Assembly (NCBI GenBank): GCA_024402695.1
Contig: JAKSTG010000001.1
Coordinates: 124,001-188,000 of the forward strand
DNA: 64,000 nt
Direction: 5' to 3'
Origin: Treponema sp.
GTDB taxonomy: Bacteria > Spirochaetota > Spirochaetia > Treponematales > Treponemataceae
In this document: in pieces, positions 1 to 8,021 of the stretch
Layout of the letters: each line of letters begins with the position of its first letter
How positions within the stretch are numbered: the first letter of the stretch is position 1
Notes under the pieces: generated by a model
Told to the model about the DNA's origin: nothing
What the model saw: only the letters and a program-made list of their open reading frames with translations
Database searches by the model: none
Program-made: the position numbers and the translations under genes

Positions 1-24
1 CAACCTGATGACATTTATTAATAA

Positions 25-40
25 ATCCATTAAAATGGAT
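25..40. promoter_or_regulatory. 16-bp perfect palindrome upstream of the EF-P gene
   Basis: ATCCATT, a 2-base centre, then AATGGAT, about 40 bp before the EF-P start. It could be an operator or the hairpin end of a preceding transcript. No second copy was found in the window. Confidence 0.3.
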
Positions 41-80
41 AGCAAATAATCTGTAAACTTTATTTTTAGAGGTAATATTT

Positions 81-665
81 ATGTTAATGACATCTGAACT
101 GAGAGTTGGTACAGCTTTCTACTACGAAAATGACAAGAAAGTTAAAGAACCACTTATCGTACAGAAATTCCTTCGTCAGGTTTCAGGACGCCAGGGAATG
201 ACAACATTCTTCCGCGTACAGAACCTTGTTACAAAATCAACAATGGAAGTTGGTCTCGACGCCGGTGTTAAATTCGACGAAGTAGAACTGGACAAACGTA
301 CCACTGCTCTTTCTTACATCGAAGGTGGCACAAACTACGTATTCATGGATCAGGAAACATACGAACAGTTCGAACTTTCTTCTGAACAGCTCGGTGACTA
401 CACAGGATACCTTGTTGAAGGTGAAGAAATCCCTGTTGAAATCACATTCTACGAAGGAAGCCCAGTAGGTATCGTTCTTCCTGTAGAAAACAGACGTAAA
501 GTAAAATACACAGAACCTGGTGTAAAAGGTGATACTTCTGGTAAATCACTTAAACCAGCTACACTGGACACAGGAATCGAAGTACGCGTTCCACTGTTCG
601 TAAACATTGACGACGAAATCATCGTTGATACACGCGACGGATCATTCATCGAACGTGCAAAATAA
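81..665 (+). CDS. efp: Elongation factor P family protein (arginine at the loop tip)
   Basis: Translation factor that binds between the ribosomal P and E sites and relieves stalling at proline runs. The 194-residue protein shows the usual three beta-barrel domains: KOW-like domain (1-65), a middle OB domain containing YVFMD (about 85-130), and a C-terminal OB domain with PGVKGDTSG and the family signature LDTGIEVRVPLFV. The loop that normally carries the modified Lys34 reads SGRQG, so Arg37 takes the lysine position. That rules out lysine modification. It fits an EarP-type rhamnosylated EF-P or an EfpL/YeiP-like unmodified paralogue; no modification gene lies in the window. The start is set by AGAGG at 68-72. 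A strong terminator follows. Confidence 0.93.
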   Translation: MLMTSELRVGTAFYYENDKKVKEPLIVQKFLRQVSGRQGMTTFFRVQNLVTKSTMEVGLDAGVKFDEVELDKRTTALSYIEGGTNYVFMDQETYEQFELSSEQLGDYTGYLVEGEEIPVEITFYEGSPVGIVLPVENRRKVKYTEPGVKGDTSGKSLKPATLDTGIEVRVPLFVNIDDEIIVDTRDGSFIERAK

Positions 666-683
666 TTCAGTTTCTGACTGAAC

Positions 684-722
684 AAAAAAGCCGGCAAGAC
701 TCAAGTCTTCCGGCTTTTTTTT
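684..722 (+). terminator. Intrinsic terminator of efp
   Basis: A-tract, then the stem GCCGG-AAGACT / AGTCTT-CCGGC with a short loop, then eight T. It ends the EF-P transcript. Confidence 0.9.
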
Positions 723-735
723 ATGATTAATCGTT

Positions 736-753
736 TTACTTAAATTTAAGTAA
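736..753. promoter_or_regulatory. 18-bp palindromic operator candidate upstream of the sugar-binding protein
   Basis: TTACTTAAATTTAAGTAA is a perfect 18-bp palindrome. A further TTTTAAGTAAAATT follows at 757-770, and CTTAAG overlaps the -10 region at 811-816. The repeated TTAAGT half-sites around one promoter suggest a repressor or activator site. The regulator is unknown. Confidence 0.4.
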
Positions 754-784
754 TAATTTTAAGTAAAATTATATTAAATTCTTC

Positions 785-812
785 TTGCTTAACGTAAAAA
801 CAATGCTATACT
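785..812 (+). promoter_or_regulatory. Promoter of the sugar-binding protein
   Basis: TTGCTT (785-790), 16-bp spacer, TATACT (807-812). The predicted start near 819 leaves a roughly 50-nt leader with AGGAGG at 856-861. Confidence 0.6.
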
Positions 813-869
813 TAAGTTAGAAAATTCACTTATTATGAGCAATCGTTTTTATCACAGGAGGATAGAAAA

Positions 870-2285
870 ATGCTTAAATCAACAAAAAAAGTTGTAGTAT
901 CAGCTATGGCTGCTCTTCTGGTTGCAGGTTCACTTACTGCTGCTCCAAAAAAAATGAGCAAAGATGACAAAGCTGAATTCAAGGCTCTTCAGAAACAGTT
1001 CAAGGACTACAAAGTTCAGAAAGATCCAAAAACAGGAAAACCTTATGACTTCGACGGTATGGTAATCAGACTTGCCGACTACTGGTCTCCTTCAAGCGGA
1101 GTTTCTTCAGAAGCAACACACTCACAGTCAGAAGATGATGCAAAAAAATTCCGCAAGTTCATCTGCTACACATACAACATGGACTTCGATCAGATTGGTG
1201 TTTCAAACTGGAACACTCACCCACAGACAGTTTCAAACTTCTGTCTTGTTGGTGGTGAAGAAAACTACCTGTTCTTCGTAGACAACCGTTCAATCGGTTC
1301 AGGACTTAAAGCAGGAATGTTCTATGATCTGAACAAATTCAAGTCTGTAGACTGGACTGCAGAAAAATGGGCAAAATCAACTTTTGACCTTTGTTCAAAG
1401 AAAGGCGGAGTTTACGCCTGCCGCCACATCACTCCGGAACCACGTGGTGGTCTTTACTTCAACAAACGTCTTCTTCGCGAAGCCAACATCGATCCAGAAT
1501 CAATCTATGACATGCAGGCTAACGGAACATGGACTTGGGATTCTTTCGAAAAAGTCCTCAAAGCAACAACACGCGATATCGACAACGACGGTGTAATTGA
1601 TGTATTCGGAATGGCTTCAGGCTCTGTAGACTTTGCAACACTGGCTGTTCAGTCAAACGGTTCAACTTTCATCGACAAAGACAAAGATGGAAAATACTTC
1701 TCTCGCGTAGGCGACGAAAAAACAACAGAAGCTATGCTCTGGGTTCAGAAAATGGTTACAAACTATGAAAAACCAATGCCGGAAGGAGCAAACTGGGACT
1801 GGATGTACGCTTGTTTCAAAAACGGTGAAACAGCTTTCTGCTGTCACCAGGCATACTTCGCAAAAGAACTTGAAGATGTAATTGATGATTACGGTTTTGT
1901 TGCCTTCCCTCTTGGACCAAACACAGACGGAAAATACAAGACACTCTTCAACGACAACTACGTAGTTCTTCCTGCATGTTACGACATGGAACGTGCAGAA
2001 AAAATCCTCAAAGCATTTGACCTGTGGTCAGATATTACACCTGGTTACTCAGTTGATAACTGGAAAGACGAATGGTACCCACGTTTCCGTGACGAACGCG
2101 CTGTTGATGAAACAATGCAGATGATGTACGAAAACGGAGAAGCAAACCTTATCCACATGATTACAGGTATCAACCAGCTTGGTGACTACATCTGGAATGT
2201 TTACGGTGGATACGTAACTCCTCAGGAACAGTACGAAGCAACAAGAAACTCTTACGAATCTCTTATCAAAGAACAGAACAGATAA
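870..2285 (+). CDS. Extracellular solute-binding protein, sugar ABC transporter type (family 1)
   Basis: Periplasmic binding protein expected to deliver an oligosaccharide to an ABC importer. The 471 residues start with a classical signal peptide (KKVVVSAMAALLVAGSLTAA) lacking a lipobox cysteine, so the product should be soluble in the periplasm. The fold follows the MalE-like pattern, with the TWTWDSFEKVLKATT stretch typical of family 1. Two Asp-rich loops (DIDNDGVIDVFG near 235-246, DKDKDG near 270) resemble calcium-binding loops often seen in these proteins. AGGAGG at 856-861 sets the start. No permease or ATPase gene is adjacent, so the partner transporter lies elsewhere. The coding sequence uses many optimal-looking codons, suggesting high expression. 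Substrate unknown. Confidence 0.88.
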   Translation: MLKSTKKVVVSAMAALLVAGSLTAAPKKMSKDDKAEFKALQKQFKDYKVQKDPKTGKPYDFDGMVIRLADYWSPSSGVSSEATHSQSEDDAKKFRKFICYTYNMDFDQIGVSNWNTHPQTVSNFCLVGGEENYLFFVDNRSIGSGLKAGMFYDLNKFKSVDWTAEKWAKSTFDLCSKKGGVYACRHITPEPRGGLYFNKRLLREANIDPESIYDMQANGTWTWDSFEKVLKATTRDIDNDGVIDVFGMASGSVDFATLAVQSNGSTFIDKDKDGKYFSRVGDEKTTEAMLWVQKMVTNYEKPMPEGANWDWMYACFKNGETAFCCHQAYFAKELEDVIDDYGFVAFPLGPNTDGKYKTLFNDNYVVLPACYDMERAEKILKAFDLWSDITPGYSVDNWKDEWYPRFRDERAVDETMQMMYENGEANLIHMITGINQLGDYIWNVYGGYVTPQEQYEATRNSYESLIKEQNR

Positions 2286-2301
2286 GTTTTAGAAGGAAAA
2301 G

Positions 2302-2343
2302 GTGACTGAGGGTAATTTAGAAAAGTCCTATCCCCCTTAGTCA
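2302..2343 (+). other. Hairpin downstream of the binding-protein gene
   Basis: GTGACTGAGGG pairs imperfectly with CCCCTTAGTCA across a loop of about 20 nt, just before the terminator. It could stabilise the mRNA 3' end. Confidence 0.35.
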
Positions 2344-2351
2344 GAAACTTA

Positions 2352-2385
2352 AGAGGGCTGTCCGCCAGGACAGCCCTCTTTTATT
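2352..2385 (+). terminator. Intrinsic terminator of the binding-protein gene
   Basis: Stem AGAGGGCTGTCC / GGACAGCCCTCT with a 4-nt loop, followed by TTTTATTT. The stem also lies just past the convergent exporter operon, but its minus-strand T-run is weak. Confidence 0.88.
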
Positions 2386-2393
2386 TAACCTGT

Positions 2394-4223
2394 TTACTCG
2401 TAATACTGAGCCTGTGCATTCCAAAGCTCACTATATAAACCTTTATTCAGCAAAAGCTTATCGTGACTTCCCTGCTCTACAATCTGCCCATCATCAAAAA
2501 CCAGAATGTTGTCACAAAAGCGGCAGCTACTCATTCGGTGTGAAATATAAATAGAAGTTTTATCTTCTACCATTTCATCAAACTTTTTATAAATCTCGTA
2601 TTCAGAAACCGGGTCCAAAGCTGATGTTGGTTCATCTAGAATTACAAGCGGCGCATCCTTGTACAAGGCTCGTGCAATAGCAATCTTTTGTGCTTCACCT
2701 CCAGAAATTTCAACTCCCCCATCTTCCTGCTGATAAATATTACTTTTAATTCCGTTTTCTAACTTTGCAAGGCGCTCTGTAAAACCTGCCCGATTCAGAC
2801 AATCTGTAACTCTTGCTTCATCATAGGTTCCATTGGAAGCAACGTTTTCTGCAATTGAAAATGAAAATAAGTTGAAATCCTGGAAAACTACTGAAAACAA
2901 ATCAGTATAATCCTTGTAATCGTAATAGCGGATATCAATTCCATTCAGCAAAATCTGACCTTCTGTAGGTTCATAAAGGCGGCACAAAAGCTTGATAAAG
3001 GTTGTTTTACCGGCACCATTTTTACCAACAATGGCAGTTTTTGTTCCAATCTTAATTTTCTGATTCAAATGCTTCAAGACGTAATTTTCTGTATTTGCAT
3101 ATTTGAAAGAAACATCCTTAAATTCAATTTCAAATTCGTTGTCGTCACGCTTTTCTGTTGGAATTGTTCCATCGTACTGCTTATTTTCAATTTCCATAAA
3201 ATCGTAGAAGTAAGAAAGATATTCAGATTTAATTCCCAAATCAATAATGCTGTAAGAAATACCGGAAATGCTGTCTACCAGCTGCCCATAAGCAGTTATA
3301 TATTTAAGGGCACTACCAACTGAAATAAAGCCGTAAATTGCCTTAAGACCAACAAAAGCATAGCTTATGCCCTGAACAAGAAACTGTACCAAAAAGTCCG
3401 GCAACTGAATTAAATTAATTCCCGCCAAAAGACTAATAAATTGCTTTTCCATCCAGTTCAAAGTACCAGCAACTTTTCCCATTACCATATTCTGACTTTT
3501 GTATAAGCGGATATATTTTCCAAGGGAATATTCAAACATAAGATTAAAATAATAACCATATTCACGGTTAGCACGAACATTTTGTATAAAGAATTGCTGC
3601 TGAGTTTTCTGACTCTTTTTGTTGATTGCAGTAGAAGTCGCAACTTTTACAATGATTACTGCCACCAAAACAAATACCACATACCATTTATTCAAAAGCT
3701 GTGGCAAAAATCCTGCTGGAACATAGCTGCTTGGAATAAAAAGTGGTACAAGAATTGCAATTGAATAGATGATTTTTGCAATCATTTCTACAATTCCTGC
3801 AAAGTTCTGGCAGAAGCCGGTAATGTTTCCGTGGGAGTTCATACCTTCTTCGGCTTTTTTAATCATATCCAGAGTTTCACGCTTTTCCAGAATGTCGTAA
3901 TCAATATCGAAAGTCTTTTCACAAATCATCTGGTCAATTTTTTCGTTCAATGTGGCAGAGTTTACCGCAATAACATGCTCCATTCCCCAGTAAAACAAAC
4001 CAGTAATTGCCCTAATGCTGATTATAATAATTGCATTTTTCATAATCACTTCAAATGGCACTCTGGAAATCAGCTGATCCAGAATAATACTTGTGAAAAT
4101 AATATCTAAAAATGGAATAGCCGCATTTACAAGTCGGTTGATAACAATAAGGCTGATGTGGCCCTTTTGAAGTTTATGTGTAAGTTTTAAAACCTTTTTG
4201 ATTGTATTCATTCTTTTATTCAT
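2394..4223 (-). CDS. ABC exporter half-transporter (membrane domain fused to ATPase), distal subunit
   Basis: Exports an unknown substrate using ATP; likely one half of a heterodimer with the gene just upstream. Of 609 residues, about 1-330 form the six-helix membrane domain and about 360-609 the ATPase. Walker A GKNGAGKTT (about 397-405), signature ISGGEAQK (about 504-511), Walker B LVILDEPTSALDP (about 523-535) and the H-loop histidine in YISHRMSS are all intact, so this subunit is not visibly degenerate. It starts 11 bp after its partner's stop. The operon appears to begin with a 53-residue membrane protein behind a LytTR-like site, which suggests peptide or antibiotic export, but nothing fixes the substrate. 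Confidence 0.9.
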   Translation of the reverse strand: MNKRMNTIKKVLKLTHKLQKGHISLIVINRLVNAAIPFLDIIFTSIILDQLISRVPFEVIMKNAIIIISIRAITGLFYWGMEHVIAVNSATLNEKIDQMICEKTFDIDYDILEKRETLDMIKKAEEGMNSHGNITGFCQNFAGIVEMIAKIIYSIAILVPLFIPSSYVPAGFLPQLLNKWYVVFVLVAVIIVKVATSTAINKKSQKTQQQFFIQNVRANREYGYYFNLMFEYSLGKYIRLYKSQNMVMGKVAGTLNWMEKQFISLLAGINLIQLPDFLVQFLVQGISYAFVGLKAIYGFISVGSALKYITAYGQLVDSISGISYSIIDLGIKSEYLSYFYDFMEIENKQYDGTIPTEKRDDNEFEIEFKDVSFKYANTENYVLKHLNQKIKIGTKTAIVGKNGAGKTTFIKLLCRLYEPTEGQILLNGIDIRYYDYKDYTDLFSVVFQDFNLFSFSIAENVASNGTYDEARVTDCLNRAGFTERLAKLENGIKSNIYQQEDGGVEISGGEAQKIAIARALYKDAPLVILDEPTSALDPVSEYEIYKKFDEMVEDKTSIYISHRMSSCRFCDNILVFDDGQIVEQGSHDKLLLNKGLYSELWNAQAQYYE

Positions 4224-4234
4224 AATTTCCCTCT

Positions 4235-6046
4235 CTACACATAATACTGGCTCTGGATTTCAAACATTTCCTTATACTTTCCGCCACGCTGCATTAATTC
4301 TTCATGAGTACCAAACTCTGTAATTTTTCCTCCGTCAAGGAACATTATTTTGTCGCAAAATTTTGTACTTGCCAGGCGGTGACTGATAAACACTGCAGTT
4401 TTGCCAGCAGCCATTGCATTGTATTCTTCGTAAATCTTACTTTCGGCAATTGGGTCCAGGGCAGAAGTTGGTTCATCTAGAATAAGGAAGTTGCCATTTT
4501 TGTAAATTGCTTTTGCAAGGAGAAGCTTCTGAGTTTCTCCACCAGAAAGTAAAATGCCATCATCATCAAGATTCTGGGTAATGAAAGTTTTTTCTTTTTT
4601 AGGAAGACTTTCTACTTTTTCCAGTAAGCCAGCTTTTCTTAACGAATCTTTAACTCGCTGGTGATCGATTTTATCGTCTTCCACACTGGCCACGTTCGAT
4701 TCCAGAGAAAAGGCCATAGGAACTGTATCCTGAAACAATACGCTTATGTTGTCCTGATACTGCTCCATTGAAACGTTCTGAATTGGTTCATCATTTACAA
4801 GAATGTTTCCGCCAGTGTGACTGTAAAGTCCTGTAAGCAGCTTTACAATTGTTGTTTTACCAGCACCGTTGTTTCCAACTAAAGCGATTTTTTCTCCTGC
4901 GTGGATTGTAAAATTCAAATCCTGCAAAGTTGGTTTCTCTGCTCCGTCGTAAGTAAACTCCACATTTTTGAAAGTAATTTCTGGAGCAGTCTGTTTTTCT
5001 TCTGGATTTACAGGAAGATTTTTTCCGCCAAGAGTTTCCTTCAAATCCATAAAGTCAAAATAATCATTAAATTCGTGGCTGGCACGTCTAAGGTTATTAA
5101 AATTTCCAGAAAGACCATAAATCCAGTTGGAGAAGCTTCCAATCAGTCCTACATAAAGGGTGAAAGTTGCTGCATCAATCTGACCGGTAAGAACCTGCTT
5201 AATTAAAATGCTGTAGGCAAGGATTTCCCGCAAAAAGTTGAACAAGGCGTCGGAAATTGTTGGAAAAAACCAGTGCAACTCAATACGTTTTGTATAATCA
5301 CGGCGGCGTTTAATAACATCGTTCAACAAAAGATGGAACCAGTTTTTAAGCTGATAAATGCGGATATCTTTACCGGCACTTATATTCATGCTTTTCTGTT
5401 TGATGTAATTTTTCTTACGCCAGATTTCCGAGCCTTCTTCACGGTGCTTGTCGTTATACTTAATTGCCATTGTCTGAAGAATAAGGTTACCTGCAAACAT
5501 TGCAAAAACAGCCAAAAGGATTTTCCAGTCAATCATAAAAATAACTGTACCGTAAGAACCAATTCCAAGAAGAATAACTATAATGTTCAATGTCTGGTTC
5601 ATAACTTCTTCTGGACCGTTATAATTTGAACCGAGGGAGTTTGCTCCTTTTCCAAGAATTTTCTGATTTTTCTGCAGTTCTACGTTCTGATAATCTGTTG
5701 TAAGAGCTTTTCTAAAAAGATTCTGGGCAAAAACTCCAAGGCGGGTATAAACTCTCTGACCCATTAAAACAGAACCAAGAACATTGGTTATTGAAGAGCA
5801 AATAAAAATAATTGCCAGAAGACCAATAACTGTAATTAAAAATTGTTTAGGGTCTCCCACTGTAATTGCTCCAATTGCTTTAGAAGACAAAAGAGAGCCC
5901 AAAAATGGAGATACAACTCGGCAAGCAAGATAAACTGGAATAAACAACAGTGCGATTGGATATTTTTTTACCCAGGCACTCATTACAATTCCAATATTTT
6001 TGAACATTGAATTTTTCTTTTCTGTTGGATTTTTATTTTCTTTCAT
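4235..6046 (-). CDS. ABC exporter half-transporter (membrane domain fused to ATPase), proximal subunit
   Basis: Partner of the following exporter gene. The 603 residues give a six-helix membrane domain (about 25-320) and an ATPase. Walker A GNNGAGKTT is near 389-398, signature LLSGGETQK near 498-506, Walker B FLILDEPTSALDP near 518, and the H-loop reads FISHRLAS. The two half-transporters are clearly homologous but diverged, as in heterodimeric exporters; both nucleotide sites look catalytically complete. AGGAG just before the ATG supports this start. It lies 28 bp downstream of the small membrane-protein gene. No peptidase C39 domain is fused at the N-terminus, so no leader-peptide cleavage is implied. 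Confidence 0.9.
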   Translation of the reverse strand: MKENKNPTEKKNSMFKNIGIVMSAWVKKYPIALLFIPVYLACRVVSPFLGSLLSSKAIGAITVGDPKQFLITVIGLLAIIFICSSITNVLGSVLMGQRVYTRLGVFAQNLFRKALTTDYQNVELQKNQKILGKGANSLGSNYNGPEEVMNQTLNIIVILLGIGSYGTVIFMIDWKILLAVFAMFAGNLILQTMAIKYNDKHREEGSEIWRKKNYIKQKSMNISAGKDIRIYQLKNWFHLLLNDVIKRRRDYTKRIELHWFFPTISDALFNFLREILAYSILIKQVLTGQIDAATFTLYVGLIGSFSNWIYGLSGNFNNLRRASHEFNDYFDFMDLKETLGGKNLPVNPEEKQTAPEITFKNVEFTYDGAEKPTLQDLNFTIHAGEKIALVGNNGAGKTTIVKLLTGLYSHTGGNILVNDEPIQNVSMEQYQDNISVLFQDTVPMAFSLESNVASVEDDKIDHQRVKDSLRKAGLLEKVESLPKKEKTFITQNLDDDGILLSGGETQKLLLAKAIYKNGNFLILDEPTSALDPIAESKIYEEYNAMAAGKTAVFISHRLASTKFCDKIMFLDGGKITEFGTHEELMQRGGKYKEMFEIQSQYYV

Positions 6047-6074
6047 AAAACACCCTCTCCTAGTCCATTTTGAT

Positions 6075-6236
6075 CTAATATTTAATCAGATAATAAATTA
6101 CATAAGCCCAGCCAAATAAGCCGTGCAGAATAGCCCAGCCTACTGATTTCCAGGTAACAAAGCTTATAACCATTGCTAATGCTGTTCCAAATGAAATGCC
6201 TTCTTTTACTGTGTTCTGTACTACTTTAGTTTCCAT
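6075..6236 (-). CDS. Small two-helix membrane protein (53 aa)
   Basis: A complete short reading frame of 53 codons: ATG at 6234-6236, TAG at 6075-6077. An AGGAG ribosome site sits 6 nt upstream. The product begins METKVVQNTVKEG and is then mostly hydrophobic, with likely helices near 14-27 and 33-50 rich in Trp and Tyr. It lies between the two-component genes and the ABC exporter pair, first in the exporter transcript and directly downstream of a LytTR-like direct repeat. It could be an accessory subunit, a membrane-active peptide, or the exported or sensed molecule itself. I recognise no named family. Gene call is firm from the ribosome site and context; function is open. Confidence 0.72.
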   Translation of the reverse strand: METKVVQNTVKEGISFGTALAMVISFVTWKSVGWAILHGLFGWAYVIYYLIKY

Positions 6237-6264
6237 ACTTAACTCCTGTATAAGTTATGTCTGA

Positions 6265-6333
6265 ATTGTAATACAGAAAAAAGGGATTTTTTTGAACAGT
6301 TCACCAAATGCAAAATTTAGTGCACGAAATGCA
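6265..6333 (-). promoter_or_regulatory. LytTR-type direct repeats and promoter of the small protein/exporter operon
   Basis: Plus-strand CACCAAATGCA (6302-6312) and CACGAAATGCA (6323-6333) match at 10 of 11 positions and start 21 bp apart, about two helical turns. Paired direct repeats with this period are the usual target layout of LytTR dimers. On the minus strand they lie upstream of a TACAAT -10 box (6265-6270), which has only an A-run where a -35 should be, as expected for an activator-dependent promoter. The LytTR gene is 0.7 kb away. Confidence 0.6.
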
Positions 6334-6339
6334 TGTTTT

Positions 6340-7062
6340 CTACATTCCCAACATGATTTCGGTAGCAAAAACACCTGGTTCATTTTTGCGATTAACATAG
6401 CCGTCGTACTGTGCAACAATTTTATCTACACGACGAAGCCCAAGTCCATGTTCACCTTTTTTGGATGTTATTAACTCTGAAAGTTTTTTACGGCGGGTGG
6501 ATTCTGTAGCATTGGTTACAGAAATATACAATTGCTGTTTAAAAATTCCGATATAAACCCTGATAAATCTGCTTTGCTCAGGAACTTTTTCGCAGGCTTC
6601 TATGGCATTGTCCAGCAGGTTTCCTATAACAGCACAAAGATGTACATCAGATATTTTTAAATCCTGGGGAACAGTTGCTTTACAACTTACGTTTATTAAA
6701 TTTTTCTTTGCAATAGAAATCTTACTGCTTAAAATAGCATTAACACTGGTGTTTCCTGTGCGAATTGCAATATCAATACTGTCTAAGTCTTCTTCCAGAT
6801 GATCCAGATATTTTCCGATTTCTTCTATATGATTCATTGCAAGGTAAGCTTTTAAAGTCTGCATATGATTGTGATAATCGTGCCGCCAGCCCCGCATCGT
6901 GTTGTAAACATTTTCTACTTCATCCCGCTGCTTTTTCAGGATTGAATCCTGGAACTCATAAAGCCATTTTTCGTCAGAATGTTTTGTAAGAAAAAAAGTT
7001 AATAAAGCAGTAAGAATAATCAGAGGAAGAAAAATGCATAAAATAATCAGCCACAGACTCAT
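6340..7062 (-). CDS. AgrC-like sensor histidine kinase (GHKL ATPase)
   Basis: Membrane kinase that should phosphorylate the LytTR regulator encoded just upstream. The 240 residues have one N-terminal membrane helix (about 4-26), a dimerisation segment with the AgrC-type phosphoacceptor motif WRHDYHNH (His61), an N-box NLLDNAIEA (Asn148, Asn152) and a G-box GEHGLGL (203-209). There is no large sensor domain; AgrC and ComD carry six or seven helices, so this truncated input suggests it senses within the membrane or through a partner such as the 53-residue protein. Its start overlaps the regulator's stop by 4 nt (ATGA), indicating translational coupling. Confidence 0.9.
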   Translation of the reverse strand: MSLWLIILCIFLPLIILTALLTFFLTKHSDEKWLYEFQDSILKKQRDEVENVYNTMRGWRHDYHNHMQTLKAYLAMNHIEEIGKYLDHLEEDLDSIDIAIRTGNTSVNAILSSKISIAKKNLINVSCKATVPQDLKISDVHLCAVIGNLLDNAIEACEKVPEQSRFIRVYIGIFKQQLYISVTNATESTRRKKLSELITSKKGEHGLGLRRVDKIVAQYDGYVNRKNEPGVFATEIMLGM

Positions 7063-7793
7063 ATATTTTTCTCCATGTAAAACGAAATAAAAGCCTGATT
7101 TAATTCTTCATAGTTTCCACGAGCTACAGGAAGGCTTTCTCCTGTATCAAGGATACATTCGGTACGGGTAATTTTCTGGATATGAAGCAGGTTTACCAAA
7201 AGGCCTCTTCTAAGGCAGAAAAAATCCTGATTTTCAAAATCTTGAGTTATTGAACTGAAGGTTCCCTTCCATTCAGTTTCAAAGATGTCTGATAAAATTT
7301 TTTGAATTCCTGTCAGATGAATATAATGCCCCCTGGCCTCAATATAAATTATTTTGTTAAAGGGGATTTTTAAAATTTCTGATCCTTGCTTAAGAACAAA
7401 AAATTTATCTTCTGTTTTTGAAAATTCTTCGTAAGCCCGGTCCAGAACTTCGAAAAGGTTTTGTTCTTTGACAGGTTTTAGAATATAACGAATTGCACCA
7501 ACCTCGTAACCTTCAAGGGCATAATCCATAATGCCTGTAAGAAACGCAAGCTGCCCAGTGTAACCTTTTGCCCTTAAGTCTTTGGCAAGTTCAAAACCAT
7601 TCATCTTGCCCATTTGAATATCTAAAATTAAAAGGTCGTATTCCAGGCGATCTTCTGTTTCGAATAAAAAGTTTTCGGAACTTGAAAAAGAATCCAGTGT
7701 GATTTTTATATTTTTTCGCTGGGCCCAGCCCCGAATTAAATTTGTTTCAAAATCTCGGGAAGGCCTGTCATCTTCACAAATTGCAATACGCAT
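7059..7793 (-). CDS. LytTR-family response regulator
   Basis: DNA-binding regulator of the AgrA/LytR class, 244 residues. The receiver domain (1-120) has the acidic cluster EDD (7-9), phosphoacceptor Asp58 in LLILDIQM, Thr86 and Lys106 (ILKP). The LytTR DNA-binding domain (about 135-235) shows IIYIEARGHYIHL and FFCLRRGLLVNL. The ribosome site AGGT is 9 nt from the ATG. First gene of the kinase operon; it probably activates the small-protein/exporter promoter 0.7 kb downstream through the 21-bp-spaced repeats. No matching paired repeat was found before its own start. Confidence 0.92.
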   Translation of the reverse strand: MRIAICEDDRPSRDFETNLIRGWAQRKNIKITLDSFSSSENFLFETEDRLEYDLLILDIQMGKMNGFELAKDLRAKGYTGQLAFLTGIMDYALEGYEVGAIRYILKPVKEQNLFEVLDRAYEEFSKTEDKFFVLKQGSEILKIPFNKIIYIEARGHYIHLTGIQKILSDIFETEWKGTFSSITQDFENQDFFCLRRGLLVNLLHIQKITRTECILDTGESLPVARGNYEELNQAFISFYMEKNI

Positions 7794-7898
7794 AACTTTT
7801 TTACCTGCCTAATTTTAGCACGAAAAAAGAAGATTTGCATCTTTAAGTCTGGAATCTTTTCTTTCGCATTAGGGGGCGTAGTGGTGTGCGAAGCACAA

Positions 7899-7940
7899 AC
7901 AAAAAAGGAACTGTTTCAAAAGAAACAGTTCCTTTTTTGT
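7899..7940. terminator. Bidirectional intrinsic terminator (18-bp stem)
   Basis: CAAAAAAGGAACTGTTTC and its exact complement flank an AAAA loop, giving T-runs in both directions. It ends serA on the minus strand and shields the LytTR operon. Confidence 0.85.
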
Positions 7941-8018
7941 TCGGAGGCGAAAGCCGGAGCCACGCAGCACCCGACGGCGAGCCGTCAGGCGAGCCGGAAT
8001 GCCCCGGTTCTGCCTTAC
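7941..8018. repeat. GC-rich structured intergenic sequence
   Basis: Much more GC-rich than its surroundings, with several short inverted repeats such as GACGGCGAGCCGTC. It recalls the GC-rich inserts seen elsewhere in the window (14740-14837, 21343-21479, 62822-62949) but shares no long arm with them. The 7794-7898 stretch holds nothing else recognisable. Confidence 0.4.
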
Positions 8019-8021
8019 TCA

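Noticed and set aside
2394..6046. ABC pair as a degenerate heterodimer with one dead nucleotide site
   Set aside because: Both subunits have Glu after Walker B and canonical signature and H-loop residues.
7819..7825. LytTR site before the regulator's own gene
   Set aside because: Only a single CACGAAA with no partner 21 bp away.
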